Assembly: GCA_040877415.1 (NCBI GenBank)
Contig: JBBDNV010000161.1
Location: 1-64,000 of the forward strand
DNA: 64,000 nucleotides
Direction: 5' to 3'
Origin: JBBDNV01 sp040877415
Lineage (GTDB): Bacteria > Planctomycetota > Planctomycetia > Pirellulales > PALSA-1355
The notes below the pieces were generated by a model, which saw nothing but the letters and a program-made list of their open reading frames with translations, did not search any database and was not told the origin of the DNA. The position numbers and the translations under genes were made by a program. Below are positions 8,267-18,000 of this stretch, in pieces. Position 1 is the first letter of the stretch. Every line of letters starts with the position of its first letter.

Positions 8267-9524
8267 AATACGCGGTTTCGACGACGCCGGAGGTGACTTG
8301 GACGATGCGATCGCGCCCTTGTGCCTTGGCGCGATACAGGGCCATGTCGACGTCGTAGAGGAAATCCAGGTGTGAGTTGTCGCGGCTGGGACAGATCGTC
8401 GAGATGCCGATGCTGACGCTGACGTTGGCGCTGACCGACGAGCGCGCGTGCGGAATCCCGAGCGTGTGGATGTGCGTACGGATCAGCTCGGCGACGTGCA
8501 GGGAGCCCCGCTCGTCGGTGTTCGGCTGGATGATGACGAACTCCTCGCCGCCGATTCGGGCACAGAAGTCTCCGGGGCGGCGAATGTTCGTTTTGATCGC
8601 GCTGGCGATCGTGCGCAGACATTCGTCGCCCGCCAGGTGTCCATACTCGTCGTTAAACGCCTTGAAGAAGTCGGCGTCGATCAGGGCGACAGAAAGTGGC
8701 AAACCGGAGCGATCGTGGCGCGCCCACTCCTCGCGGAGAACCTGGTCGAAGCGATGCCGGTTGGGGATGCCGGTCAGCGCGTCGGTCAAAGCCTGGCACT
8801 CCAGCTCGCTGTTGGCGGCGTGCAGGGCCTGCCGGGCTTCGAACTCCATCTTCTTTAGCACGCTGACCAACAGATAAACGCACAACAGCAGGCCCACGAG
8901 TCCCGCAAGCTGCAGAAATCGCAAGCCACCCGGCGAGACTTCGATCGGCAGGTTCCAGCCAGCTTGCCTGGCCACGGCAAAAAACGTGATCGTCATCGTG
9001 CTGGTGAGCGTCCAGAACACGCCTGAACGGTTGCCCGACAGGAGCACCGACAAGATTGGAAGGGTGGCGAACCACACCATCACCGGGGCGAACAGGCCGC
9101 CGGTCAGGCAGGCCAGCGCCGTATACACGTACCACGCCGCGCCGGTGAGCAAGTTGCCGCAAAGCTCGGGCGAGACGCCGCGCCTCAAAAGCAGCAGGAT
9201 TCCCAGCAGCAGCCCGCCGCCGGAGAGAATGATGTTCGAGGAAACCGGCGCGTCAAGCGCGGTGTAGATGATGGCAAACACGGGCACCCACAGGAGCATC
9301 GCCAGGCTGAACGCCACGTGGCGGCCGGCCCGCCGGCAGACCTCGGAATCGTTTTGGTGCCGCTGCGCGACCAGTTCATGAGAAACGGCGCGAATGAGGG
9401 GCAGGACCGCGAGTGTCACGGGGCTAAACCATTGAGCTAAGGGCGAGAATTCGTCGCGCAAGCCGCCCGAGGAAACCTTAGCACAAGAAAACGGCCGGAC
9501 GCCAGAAACCGGCACAACCGGCAC
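8265..9524 (-). CDS. Membrane-bound diguanylate cyclase (GGDEF)
   Basis: The open frame gives 419 residues. Residues ~70-225 hold about five to six hydrophobic segments (a MASE-like sensor region), followed by a short coiled linker (KKMEFEARQALHAANSELECQ) and a complete GGDEF domain: LTDALTGIPNRHRFD, LIDADFFKAFND with metal Asp283, and GGEEF at 325-329. RPGD at 316-319, five residues before GGEEF, is an intact I-site for feedback inhibition by c-di-GMP. It should make c-di-GMP from two GTP at the inner membrane. The frame opens with GTG at 9524; a TTG at 9461 preceded by AAGG is an alternative start and the true N-terminus is uncertain. Confidence 0.9.
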   Translation of the reverse strand: MPVVPVSGVRPFSCAKVSSGGLRDEFSPLAQWFSPVTLAVLPLIRAVSHELVAQRHQNDSEVCRRAGRHVAFSLAMLLWVPVFAIIYTALDAPVSSNIILSGGGLLLGILLLLRRGVSPELCGNLLTGAAWYVYTALACLTGGLFAPVMVWFATLPILSVLLSGNRSGVFWTLTSTMTITFFAVARQAGWNLPIEVSPGGLRFLQLAGLVGLLLCVYLLVSVLKKMEFEARQALHAANSELECQALTDALTGIPNRHRFDQVLREEWARHDRSGLPLSVALIDADFFKAFNDEYGHLAGDECLRTIASAIKTNIRRPGDFCARIGGEEFVIIQPNTDERGSLHVAELIRTHIHTLGIPHARSSVSANVSVSIGISTICPSRDNSHLDFLYDVDMALYRAKAQGRDRIVQVTSGVVETAY

Positions 9525-9607
9525 AGCCCGAAGTTACTCGCGGGGGAATGCCGCGGGACCAAGGAATGTGGCCCTGCGCGAAAAGGGCGGGACCGGCGGC
9601 CGCGACG

Positions 9608-11476
9608 CTATTCGGCCGGCTCTGGTTCGGCTGGCCCCGGCGGTGGAGGCCAGAGAACCCAGTCACCCTCGGGTGAGATTCCACGGTTCCGCAGGCGCAT
9701 GAGGGATGCCTCGGACATGCGATCGTAGTTCATATACGGTGTGCCCCACGCGGTGCCACCGTCATCGTCACGATCTTGACCGATGCTGTAAACGAGCGGA
9801 TGCCCGTCGCGAATGACATATCGCAGCGGCTGGCCGTCGAAGCGATCCGGCCCAACGGCGGGGAGCAGTTCGGGCACCAACTCGGCGAGCGTCTGGGGCC
9901 AAGCGCCATGTTTACGATGCCAGAGCACCAGCGCAATGGCCACTTCGGTTGCGTCACGCCGCTGAACCGAGAGCTCGGCGTTGCTGAAATTGGGCTGAAT
10001 AGCCGGTAACATGAGGCCCGCGAACAAGTAGCGAACCTTGCCCGTGGCGCTGTTGAACAACTCATAAAGCCGCTGATTGGCCGCATCGATGGCGTCGTGG
10101 TCCCACGTCCAGGCCGGCCCCTGGTGCAAGGCGATCATTTCATCGAGGTGCGAATTGAACAGTTCGTGGTTATCGCGGCGGCTGCCGACGACCGCCGCCA
10201 GCCCGGGACCGAGTAGTTTTTCCCAGCGCACCGGTTCACTCATCCCGTTATTGAAGTCCAATAGCTCCGGCAGCAGGGAAAGTCCTCTGTCGGTAAGCCG
10301 GCCGTCGCCCCGCCCGTCGTCGGTGTAAACCCGCTGCAGCACGTCGTCAAACATGATCCGCTCGCCCGCGAAATCGACCGGCATCGCGCCCCTGCGCCAG
10401 GCCGCGATTTCGTGGGCCAGGTCGCGGAGTTGCGAGTCGGAAAGCACGTCGGGGAAATCGGCCAGAATCGAGCGCACGTTTTCTGTAGCCTGGGTAAAGA
10501 TCGCGTATCCCACCAGTTGTTCCACCAGCGTGGCGCGGGGTTGAAACGTTTGCGCGGACATGGATAGCAGAGCGGACAGATCGGCGAGTGTGACCGTGCC
10601 ATCCGCCGCGGCGGCCGCACGCCAGGCATCCGCGGCCACGAGCCGCGCGAGTTGCCGCAGCGCTTGCAGGCCCTCCAGCAGCGCGGAAATCAGCTCAGGA
10701 TTGTCGTCGGCACGCGGCGCCTTGGCGCTAAAAACCCAGGCGGCCGAAGTCTTGCCGTCAGCCGGATCGCCGAGCAGGTAGCCGAAGTGAGACTTCGCCG
10801 CGCCCTCGCGCGCCAACGCGATCGATTCGCCATGACGCTCGGCGACCGCGACCAGCTCTGGCCAGTCCTTGCTGCCGGGCCGTGCATCGGGATGCTTCTC
10901 CAAGAGTTCGGAATCCTCCTTGCCCAACTTGACGATGGCCGCGCGATACAGGGGCCATGCCCGCTCGTCCTCGGCGATGCGGCGGGGCGCGTTTATCTCG
11001 TGCCAGTAGTTGCGCGTTATGTCGGGAGCGGCCAGATAGAAGCGCGCAGCCAGCACGACATAGCCCAGTGTGGCCGCAGCGATCAACGCCAAGAGACCGC
11101 GCGAAAAGTACCACCAGGCTTGCCAATACAGCGGGCGATTGCGTCGCTTGGCCTGGCGAATCAGTTTCGCCGCCTGGTCGGCAGGACCAAAATCTGCGAC
11201 CAACTGCTCGGCGGAACGCCCGGCCGCCAGTCCATCGGCGAAATGAGCGATTAACTCACGGACCACGTCCGATTTTTCGCGGCGCCACAGCCGCGTCCGT
11301 CGGACCACCGTGTGGATCAAGCCAGCCACCGGCTTGGGCAACTCGGCCGCGGCAATCTCGCGCCGCACGTCGAGCCGGCCCGAGAGATGTCCGCGCAGCG
11401 CGTCGCTCACCGGGGTGTAATAAGCCCGCAGCAGCCAGTTTGCGGGCGGCGGATTGAATTCGTCGGAGCGTTCCAT
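9608..11476 (-). CDS. PadR-associated single-span membrane protein of unknown function
   Basis: 622 residues from the ATG at 11476; the same frame also has a GTG at 11515 that overlaps the padR stop (GTGGCTAA), so coupled translation from there is possible. The N-terminal ~100 residues are helical and charged (DVVRELIAHFADGLAAGRSAEQLVADFG), resembling the short HAAS-type segment often encoded next to PadR regulators. One strong membrane span follows (WYFSRGLLALIAAATLGYVVLAARFY). The large C-terminal part, probably outside the membrane, contains WPLYRAAIVKL and a late segment VAIALVLWHRKHGAWPQTLAELVPELLP typical of planctomycete proteins that also carry this anchor. It directly follows padR and is almost certainly its operon partner. 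Function is unknown. Confidence 0.7.
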   Translation of the reverse strand: MERSDEFNPPPANWLLRAYYTPVSDALRGHLSGRLDVRREIAAAELPKPVAGLIHTVVRRTRLWRREKSDVVRELIAHFADGLAAGRSAEQLVADFGPADQAAKLIRQAKRRNRPLYWQAWWYFSRGLLALIAAATLGYVVLAARFYLAAPDITRNYWHEINAPRRIAEDERAWPLYRAAIVKLGKEDSELLEKHPDARPGSKDWPELVAVAERHGESIALAREGAAKSHFGYLLGDPADGKTSAAWVFSAKAPRADDNPELISALLEGLQALRQLARLVAADAWRAAAAADGTVTLADLSALLSMSAQTFQPRATLVEQLVGYAIFTQATENVRSILADFPDVLSDSQLRDLAHEIAAWRRGAMPVDFAGERIMFDDVLQRVYTDDGRGDGRLTDRGLSLLPELLDFNNGMSEPVRWEKLLGPGLAAVVGSRRDNHELFNSHLDEMIALHQGPAWTWDHDAIDAANQRLYELFNSATGKVRYLFAGLMLPAIQPNFSNAELSVQRRDATEVAIALVLWHRKHGAWPQTLAELVPELLPAVGPDRFDGQPLRYVIRDGHPLVYSIGQDRDDDGGTAWGTPYMNYDRMSEASLMRLRNRGISPEGDWVLWPPPPGPAEPEPAE

Positions 11477-11507
11477 GATGGTCCGCCTGTTGCCGATGTG
11501 CCCGTGG

Positions 11508-11861
11508 TTAGCCACCCGCTGGGCCCAAGGCCGGCTTGAGCACGCCCAGCCGCCGCATGGCCCGCTCGACGGCCCGCCATTGTTCGACGTCGTGGGCCAG
11601 CCGCTTTTTGCCTTTGGCCGTCAGCGCGTAATACTTTCGCGGCCGGGCGGAGCCTGCCTCGCGCCATTCGGCCCGCACCAGCCCCTGGGCCTCCAGGTTG
11701 TAGAGCAGGGGGTAGAGGGTCGACTGTCCCATGGCCAGCACGCCGTCGGACGATTTGGAAAGCGTCTCGACCAGTTCGTAGCCGTACTTGGGTTCGCCTT
11801 CCAGCAGCTTCAGCACGGCGACCGGTCCGGCGCCGCGCATCAGTTCGCGTTCGATTCGCAC
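11508..11861 (-). CDS. PadR-family transcriptional regulator
   Basis: 117 residues with the PadR winged-helix pattern: ELMRGAGPVAVLKLLEGEPKYGYELVETL, then LAMGQSTLYPLLYNLEAQGLVRAEW and the wing RPRKYYALTAKGKKRLAHDVEQW. The C-terminus is short, as in subfamily-2 PadR proteins. It should repress its own operon: a perfect 8-bp inverted repeat lies about 40 bp upstream of its start. The downstream membrane protein overlaps or abuts it. The inducer is unknown. Confidence 0.9.
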   Translation of the reverse strand: MRIERELMRGAGPVAVLKLLEGEPKYGYELVETLSKSSDGVLAMGQSTLYPLLYNLEAQGLVRAEWREAGSARPRKYYALTAKGKKRLAHDVEQWRAVERAMRRLGVLKPALGPAGG

Positions 11862-11898
11862 GGGAGCACCTCGGCAAAAACCCGTTCATGGGCTCACA

Positions 11899-11917
11899 TA
11901 CTATGTGTAACATAGTA
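11899..11917 (-). promoter_or_regulatory. Palindromic PadR operator candidate
   Basis: TACTATGT (11899-11906) and ACATAGTA (11910-11917) form a perfect 8-bp inverted repeat around GTA, 38 bp upstream of padR. It contains the ATGT...ACAT half-sites characteristic of PadR operators and overlaps the expected promoter region, consistent with autorepression. Confidence 0.65.
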
Positions 11918-11970
11918 ATCGAGAGGCCACCCTGTCAAGGGGCACTTCCGGGAAGCAGGCGACCGAACGG

Positions 11971-11985
11971 GCCCGCTTGGCGGGC
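11971..11985 (-). other. Small hairpin after the sulfotransferase gene
   Basis: GCCCGC-TTG-GCGGGC directly follows the sulfotransferase stop on the minus strand. No T-run follows, so it is at most a weak or Rho-assisted terminator. Confidence 0.3.
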
Positions 11986-12615
11986 TCAAAACGAATAGCC
12001 GAACGTCTCGATATCCGGCTCGTAAATCCGTTCGACCAGCTTACGCGTCGCGTCGTTGTAGTACTGCCGGTAGTCGCGGGATCGATTCGAGGGATTCATC
12101 TTGGGCAGGGATCGCTGCTCGATGCCCAAGTCTTCGCAGAATTTCGGAAAATCGTGGTCAAGGTTTTCGAACCGCAGCACGCGGTCGACCATCACCTTGC
12201 CGCCCAGCGACTTCGGGCCCGCCACCCAGACGGTTTGCCTGTGCCAGGCCTCGCTCTTCAACCGCTCGCGCTGGCCGTCCAGGATCGTCAGGCACTCTTC
12301 GAACGACTTGCTCGCCAGCAGCTCATAATCGATGGGCACGAGCTGGCCTTTGAACCAGTAACTGTCTTGCACTTTCGCCCAATGATAGATCGAAACCGCG
12401 CGATCCCAGGGATTGCGCACCACGGTAAAGCTCGTATATTGCTGCCAAAGCTGCGGGTAACAGAGGGAGTAATAAGCCCACGCCAGGTGACCTCGGCCCG
12501 GCATGTCAAGCGCGTGCTTGATGCTCGTTCCGGCGGCTTTGGGAATGTGAATGAAGATGCAACGGTGCTTGTGCGACGTATTCCTGGGGGCCTCTTCCTG
12601 TAGGGTATTAGACAT
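11986..12615 (-). CDS. Sulfotransferase (family 2, PAPS-dependent)
   Basis: 209 residues from the ATG at 12615 (a TTG at 12660 would add 15 residues and is less likely). The two PAPS-binding elements are clear: CIFIHIPKAAGTSIKHAL (5'-phosphosulfate loop) and FTVVRNPWDRAVSIYHWA (3'-phosphate site), followed by the C-terminal family signature MNPSNRSRDYRQYYND and YEPDIETFGYSF. Such enzymes transfer sulfate from PAPS to carbohydrates. No membrane span precedes the domain, so it is probably cytosolic. It is a single gene; no adjacent PAPS-synthesis genes are in the window. Confidence 0.85.
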   Translation of the reverse strand: MSNTLQEEAPRNTSHKHRCIFIHIPKAAGTSIKHALDMPGRGHLAWAYYSLCYPQLWQQYTSFTVVRNPWDRAVSIYHWAKVQDSYWFKGQLVPIDYELLASKSFEECLTILDGQRERLKSEAWHRQTVWVAGPKSLGGKVMVDRVLRFENLDHDFPKFCEDLGIEQRSLPKMNPSNRSRDYRQYYNDATRKLVERIYEPDIETFGYSF

Positions 12616-12712
12616 CGCAGCATCGACTTTCGAGAATCCGTGAACCGGACGATATTCCAAGTTTACCCAAGAGGTGACTTGCCGGTAAACAGGCGTCTCG
12701 ACGGGGCCGCGG

Positions 12713-13630
12713 TCAATCCCGACCGCTGCGCAGACGCCCGCTGCTGAATGTCGCGTCGGGCAGGTTCACGTTAATCTTGAGCTGGGTGTACGTGTATTCG
12801 GCGATCAGGGGCACGGGCCCTCGGGCATCCTTTGGCCAGTCCGAATAATCGACCCGGATCGGCACGTGCAATTGGTCGTCGACGAACACGTTGGCGACGT
12901 GGAACTCCAGCCCCTCCATTTCCCGCGGATGCGTCACGCGAATGAGCGTGCAGGAGCGCTGGTTGATCTTGGCGCCGGCGATGCGCTCGGCTTTGGAGTT
13001 CTGGCCCGTGGGGTCGGCGATCTGGTGACGCTCGAGCACATCGATCATCTTGCCCAACAGGCGGGTAAAACCGATTTGGGTGACCGGCACGAGCGATTCC
13101 TCCCGGGCGTTTTCGCCGTTGGGATCGATCCGGGCGACGACGTATTCGAAATGTCGGCCGCCGTTGCGCACGAGCATTTCGCCTTCGTTCTGCCCGTCGA
13201 CGTAGAGCACCTTGCGCCCGGCGACCATTTTGGGGCCCAGGAACCGCAGGTAAATCGACAGCGGCTGCACGACCCGGCCGTCGGCGAGAATCTCCTCGCG
13301 CACCTGCATGTCGACGTAATGGAAATCCTGCAAGAAACCGCCAATCCGCTCGCGCTTGATCAGCCGGCACGTGAAGTCGCTTACGGTCTGTCGCAGATAG
13401 TGCTGTTCGCGGCGAGCGTAGGCAATGACCGTCTGGAGGGGATGCTGGCTCGCGGCCGCCGGCTCGCCGGGCAACGGCCGAAACCGGGAAATGCGCTGCG
13501 CCGGACCGTCGTCTTGCTCCTTCGACGGCAGTTGTTGGGCACCGCAGAGCGAGCTGCCCAGAATAACCAGGGACGCCGTCGCGACAACGGTAGCCCGGCC
13601 CGCGCATGCGCGGCGGTCACGAAAAAACAT
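12713..13630 (-). CDS. Exported DUF1571 protein
   Basis: 305 residues from the ATG at 13630, chosen because AAGGA lies 8 nt upstream and it opens a signal peptide (MFFRDRRACAGRATVV...LVILGSSLCGAQQ). The frame extends upstream without a signal sequence. The body matches the DUF1571 pattern: HYLRQTVSDFTCRLIKRERIGG, DMQVREEI, PLSIYLRFLGPKMVAGRKVLYVDGQNEG, and C-terminal LIAEYTYTQLKINVNLPD. The fold resembles outer-membrane lipoprotein carrier (LolA-like) domains, so a periplasmic lipid- or polymer-binding role is possible. It is common in planctomycetes and functionally uncharacterised. Monocistronic. Confidence 0.8.
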   Translation of the reverse strand: MFFRDRRACAGRATVVATASLVILGSSLCGAQQLPSKEQDDGPAQRISRFRPLPGEPAAASQHPLQTVIAYARREQHYLRQTVSDFTCRLIKRERIGGFLQDFHYVDMQVREEILADGRVVQPLSIYLRFLGPKMVAGRKVLYVDGQNEGEMLVRNGGRHFEYVVARIDPNGENAREESLVPVTQIGFTRLLGKMIDVLERHQIADPTGQNSKAERIAGAKINQRSCTLIRVTHPREMEGLEFHVANVFVDDQLHVPIRVDYSDWPKDARGPVPLIAEYTYTQLKINVNLPDATFSSGRLRSGRD

Positions 13631-13834
13631 CGCTTTGGTCCTTGACGCCGATGGGCCCACGACCCGCGGGTGATCGTGTGAGACAGGATCGAAAAGACGA
13701 GCTTCTAAGTATTGCGTACAAACGGGCGCGCGGCAAACGGCGGTGCATGACAATTGCCGCAACGCAGGCCGGATTACGCTCATAAGCGGATCAATTTTCG
13801 CGACACGACACGTCGATTTCGTCGCCCGGACCGC

Positions 13835-15010
13835 CTAAGAGCGTTCTTGCCGGCGCAGGAGCAGCTTGCCCAGCCGCTCGTTCATGATCTGGGTCGTGCC
13901 GTCGGTGAAACAGGCGGTTTTGCAGGCCACGAGATGCCGCATCAGCGGATACTCGGAGCGAAGACCGTTGGCGCCCAGCGCCTGGATGCAAGCGGCCAGG
14001 TGAGCGAGCGTCTTATCGCCGGCGAATTTTTTGGCCGCGGCGGCCGCTTCTTCGGCGTCTGCGCCCGCGTCAATCTGCCGCGCGGCGCGATAGGCCAACA
14101 GCCGCAGCGCCGCCAGGTCGGTCGCCGCGTCCACCAGCGACCACCGCAGCCCCTGGAATTCGATGACCGGCCGGCCGAATGCCGTTCGCCGCTGCGCGTA
14201 ACGCACGGCAACGGCGATGGCCGATTCGAGCATGCCGGCGCACATCGCGGCCACGTAACATCGCGCGCCGTTGATTCCCACGAGCGAGTTCTTGAACGCT
14301 TCGCCGGGGGGATCCAGCACGGCTTCGTCGGGCGCAAAGTAATCGCGCAAGCCGAATCCGCCCGTGCCGATCGAATGCGCGCCGACGAGATCGAAGGCCC
14401 CCTCGCGGACAAATCCGTTTTGCCCGGCCTCGACGACAAACGTGGCGATGCCGCGCGATCCGGCTGCGGGGTCGGTCTGTGCCAGCGTGATGACGACGCC
14501 GGCCACGGCGGCATTCGTGATCCAGGCTTTCGCTCCATTGAGCGTCCACCCGCCCTCGGTCCGAGCCGCCGTCGTCGTGAGGCGCGCCAAATCGCTCCCG
14601 TACCCGGGTTCGGTGTACGCCGCGCAGCCGATCAGCTCACCGCGCAGCATGCGCGGGACCAGGCGTCCCGCCAGCGCGGGGTTGCCCCTGGAGACGCGCA
14701 CCAGGGCGTTGTGATGGTTGACCAGCGAAAAGGCGAAGCCGAAATCGTCCTTGGCCATTTCTTCGACGATTCGCATCTTGGCGGAGAAGCGGAGTCCGTC
14801 CCCGCCCCACTCGGGCTCCAGCTCGATGCCCGCCAGCCCCTCGTCGCAGGCCGCGCGCAGCGCTTCGGTCGGATGCCGGCGCTCGTGGTCCCACTGCCGG
14901 GCACCCGGCGCCACGACGCGCCGCGAGAAAGCGCATGCCCTTGCCAGCAGTTCGCGCTCCGCCGGCGAAAGGTCGGCGTCGAAATCGCTCGTGATCGAAT
15001 CGGGTGTCAT
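13835..15010 (-). CDS. Acyl-CoA dehydrogenase with Asp at the catalytic-base position
   Basis: 391 residues, the normal ACAD length, with the three-domain pattern: helical N-terminus, AYTEPGYGSDLARLTTTA and KAWITNAAVAGVVITLAQ (FAD and substrate strands), and RYAQRRTAFGRPVIEFQGLRWSLVD. The usual C-terminal YEGTxQI motif reads TDGTTQI, placing Asp370 where most family members have the catalytic Glu. The alternative Glu position in the preceding helix (as in isovaleryl-CoA dehydrogenase) is not Glu either. It should oxidise a CoA thioester with electrons passed to ETF, but the substrate may be unusual. Start ATG at 15010; it is 28 bp upstream... on the same strand as, but probably independent of, the large secreted protein that ends the neighbouring unit. 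Confidence 0.8.
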   Translation of the reverse strand: MTPDSITSDFDADLSPAERELLARACAFSRRVVAPGARQWDHERRHPTEALRAACDEGLAGIELEPEWGGDGLRFSAKMRIVEEMAKDDFGFAFSLVNHHNALVRVSRGNPALAGRLVPRMLRGELIGCAAYTEPGYGSDLARLTTTAARTEGGWTLNGAKAWITNAAVAGVVITLAQTDPAAGSRGIATFVVEAGQNGFVREGAFDLVGAHSIGTGGFGLRDYFAPDEAVLDPPGEAFKNSLVGINGARCYVAAMCAGMLESAIAVAVRYAQRRTAFGRPVIEFQGLRWSLVDAATDLAALRLLAYRAARQIDAGADAEEAAAAAKKFAGDKTLAHLAACIQALGANGLRSEYPLMRHLVACKTACFTDGTTQIMNERLGKLLLRRQERS

Positions 15011-15038
15011 CTGAGCGCTCCCTCGTGCCCTTGGGGCG

Positions 15039-18000
15039 TTAGCGGCCGAGCTTTTCCTTGATCAAGTGGATGTCTTCCAGGTTGCTGCCGAACAGCAGCG
15101 GTTCCTCCACGTCCGACATCACTTCGACCTGGGTGGCGGAAAAGTTACGGCCAAAGATCTCCAGTTCCCACGGCCCGCGGCCCGGCGTCAGTCGAACTTG
15201 CGCGCTTTGGCCCGCCACGAGCCACTTTTCCCATTTGGCATGGTCGGCCGAGAGCGACACGTAGCTGCCGTCGCGGTCGCCGATGGCCGTGAAGGAGAGC
15301 GAGATTCGCCCGGCGGAGAGCGGCACCAGCCAACCCTTGGTGAGCTTGCAGCGATACCGCACCGGTTCGGACCAGCTCCTGATCTTTACGTTCTTGAGCA
15401 TCTGGCACTCCGGCAACCCGGGGGCGATCGGCTGGAAGATGCCGATTTCGTTCGCGCCAACCAGCAGCGTGTACAGTCCCGGCGCACCCGGGAGCGGAAA
15501 CGTCTGGCGGGCGACGGGCCAGGACGACGGCCGCTCGACGCGGCCGCCGCCGCCCTGCGACATGCGAATCCGCGGTTCATTCCAGAGTATCCTTCCGGCC
15601 GGATCGGCGAGCGCCAGGCTCGTGGCCTGAATGTCGCCGCCCGAGACCACGCTGGCGTCGATCGTGATGGCACCGTCCGACCCGGCGTTTGGCTGGGATT
15701 CGAGAACAAAAATCCTCGTTCCCCGCGCGGCGATGTCGCCGTCGTTGTTATAGCGAGTCACGCTGCAAAGATAATGGCCGTGCTCGTCGGGCGGTTTGAG
15801 CTCATCGAGCCGGCTGATCCCCGCCTTGCGGAGCGCGGCCAGAAAGCGCGGCCATTGCATGGCGAAATGGCCGTCCTTTCCCGGACCGGGCCCCTGTCCG
15901 TAATTCTGCCACCGACCCGAGCGATCCTGGAACAACGGCCGCCGCGTGGACGCCAGCGCGCCGGCGTGCCGCGCGAGATACTTTCGATCGCCCGTCATGT
16001 CGTAGGCGGTCGCGCACAAGGCCAGCGTCCAAATGCCCTCGCGATTCACTCCCAAAGCGTCGGCGCTTTCGAGCAGGAATTGGTTGAAGGCTTTGTCGTC
16101 GGGAAACATCTCGTGATACCGCGACAGCCAGGTGGGGTCCCAAATCGGGCCGGGCAATTGGCGACCAATCGGCCCGCCCATCAGTCCCGTGATCATTCGC
16201 TTGATCGATGCCAGAATCTCGGGGCTGGGCCGATATTCGTACGCCGTGATGGCATGGACCAGCGTCTGATTGGTTTCGCGGGCCCAGCCGCCGGTGGGAA
16301 ACTTGACTTCGTTCAACCACAGCTCGTAGCCGTCTTTGGCCCAGCGATTCGCGTCCAAGAGCCAGGCCAGCAACAGCGACGTAGGATCGGGCCAGTGGCC
16401 GGTCAGCCCGGCGTCGACATCATCCCCGCCCATGCCGTAATCTCGGCCGCCCCAGGGCACCAGGCCCTTGCAATGGTAGAAACCGCCGGGATAGTGATAC
16501 TTGACGCTGGGACGCAGATTCGGATCGTGCGGATCTCCGCGTGCCCACTTGTTGTCGTAGCGCACCTGTCCGATGCTGGCGTAGTTGTCGGTGCAGGTTC
16601 GGACCCAGTCCACGAGTCGCCAGTCTCCCGCAAGCGCCCACATGCGCCACGACGTGCTGACGTGCTGATAGTGGTTGTTGTTCCAGACGCGGTGCAGCGA
16701 CGGCCGCCCGCCGGGCACGCCGGCCGCCGCGGGGTTCATCAGCTCTTCGTGATGCGTGTTGCCGTAGATGGCCCAGCCGTAGTCGCCGTAGCGCTCGATC
16801 GAGCGGGCATAGCCGAGCATCCCGTCGACGGCCGATTTGTCGAGCTCGGAAAAATCCTCTCCCGCGGCCGCCACCGGACCGAACACGCCGCTCGAGGCGA
16901 ACTCGTCGCGGCTGGCGCGCGCCGTCGGGTTTTGCAGGTACAGTTGCTGGAGCTTGTCGAGGTACGCGGTCGACGCGTCGAGCGCGTGGGGCACGATCGC
17001 GATCGCGAATTCGTTGTGCATCGACACGCCCTGGAGATTGGCCGCCCGGGCGTATTCGGCCTTGCATTCCGTCGTGTCCTGTTGCTTTTCGAGCGCCTCG
17101 AAGTATTGCTCCGGCAGCACGGAGGTGAGCAAGTCGCCGCGGTGAAAGCACTGGAACTTGTACACGTTTTCGGGCCGCGTGGCGGTCGGGTCCTCGCGCG
17201 CCAGTTCGCCGTGCTTCGGCCAGGCGTAATACACCAGCTCATTGGGCGAGATTTTCACTTCCTTGGGGCACTTTTGCCAAAAATCCTTGGTCAACAGAAC
17301 AACGCGGCGGTCGCCCAGTTGGGCGCTGAACCAGCCGGCGCTGCGCTCATGATCGCCCTGATACTTGATGTCCCGATCCGCGTTTTCTCCGGTTTGCGCG
17401 ATGCGCCACAGACGGTCGTCCGTCAACTGCGCCAGATAGGCGGCACGCAGCTTGTCGTGAAACCGGCTCCCTAGCGTCGCCGACGAGAACGCCGTCGCGC
17501 CCGGCAGCGAAAACTTGAAGGCCAATTCGGCGATCGAATGCTTCTTCATGTCGTCGGCAAACGTCGTCGCGTGATCGATTTTGACGATCGGCGAGTTGGC
17601 AAACGCCGTGATCCGCGTCGTGAAACGGCAAAACGCGTCGTCGCGCCCCTCGGGCGTCCGGTACCATCCCGACGCTTTGACCGTAACCTGGGCCGGCCCC
17701 TTTTGCTCGACCGCAATCTCGGCCTGCCGATCGTGCATCGCGAGCCACAGCGTGCCGTTGCCGTCCATCAGGCTTGGGCCGCCGGCGCCCTTGATCACGG
17801 TTTGCCCGCCGTTGGCGAGCATCGTAATGCCCGCAAACGGGCGCCCAATAACGAGCTCGATCACGCCCGTGTCGATGTGAATGCCCTGGTCGTCGTCCGT
17901 TACCGCCAGCGGCGAATCGGGCATCTCGGCCGGCAGTTGCGGCGCATGCGCGAACGTATATTTCGCCGGTCGGCCTCCGGCGTATCGAAACGACCCGTAA

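Noticed and set aside
15066..17474. 802-codon plus-strand open frame
   Set aside because: Antisense to the secreted lyase-like gene; no recognisable domain or signal.
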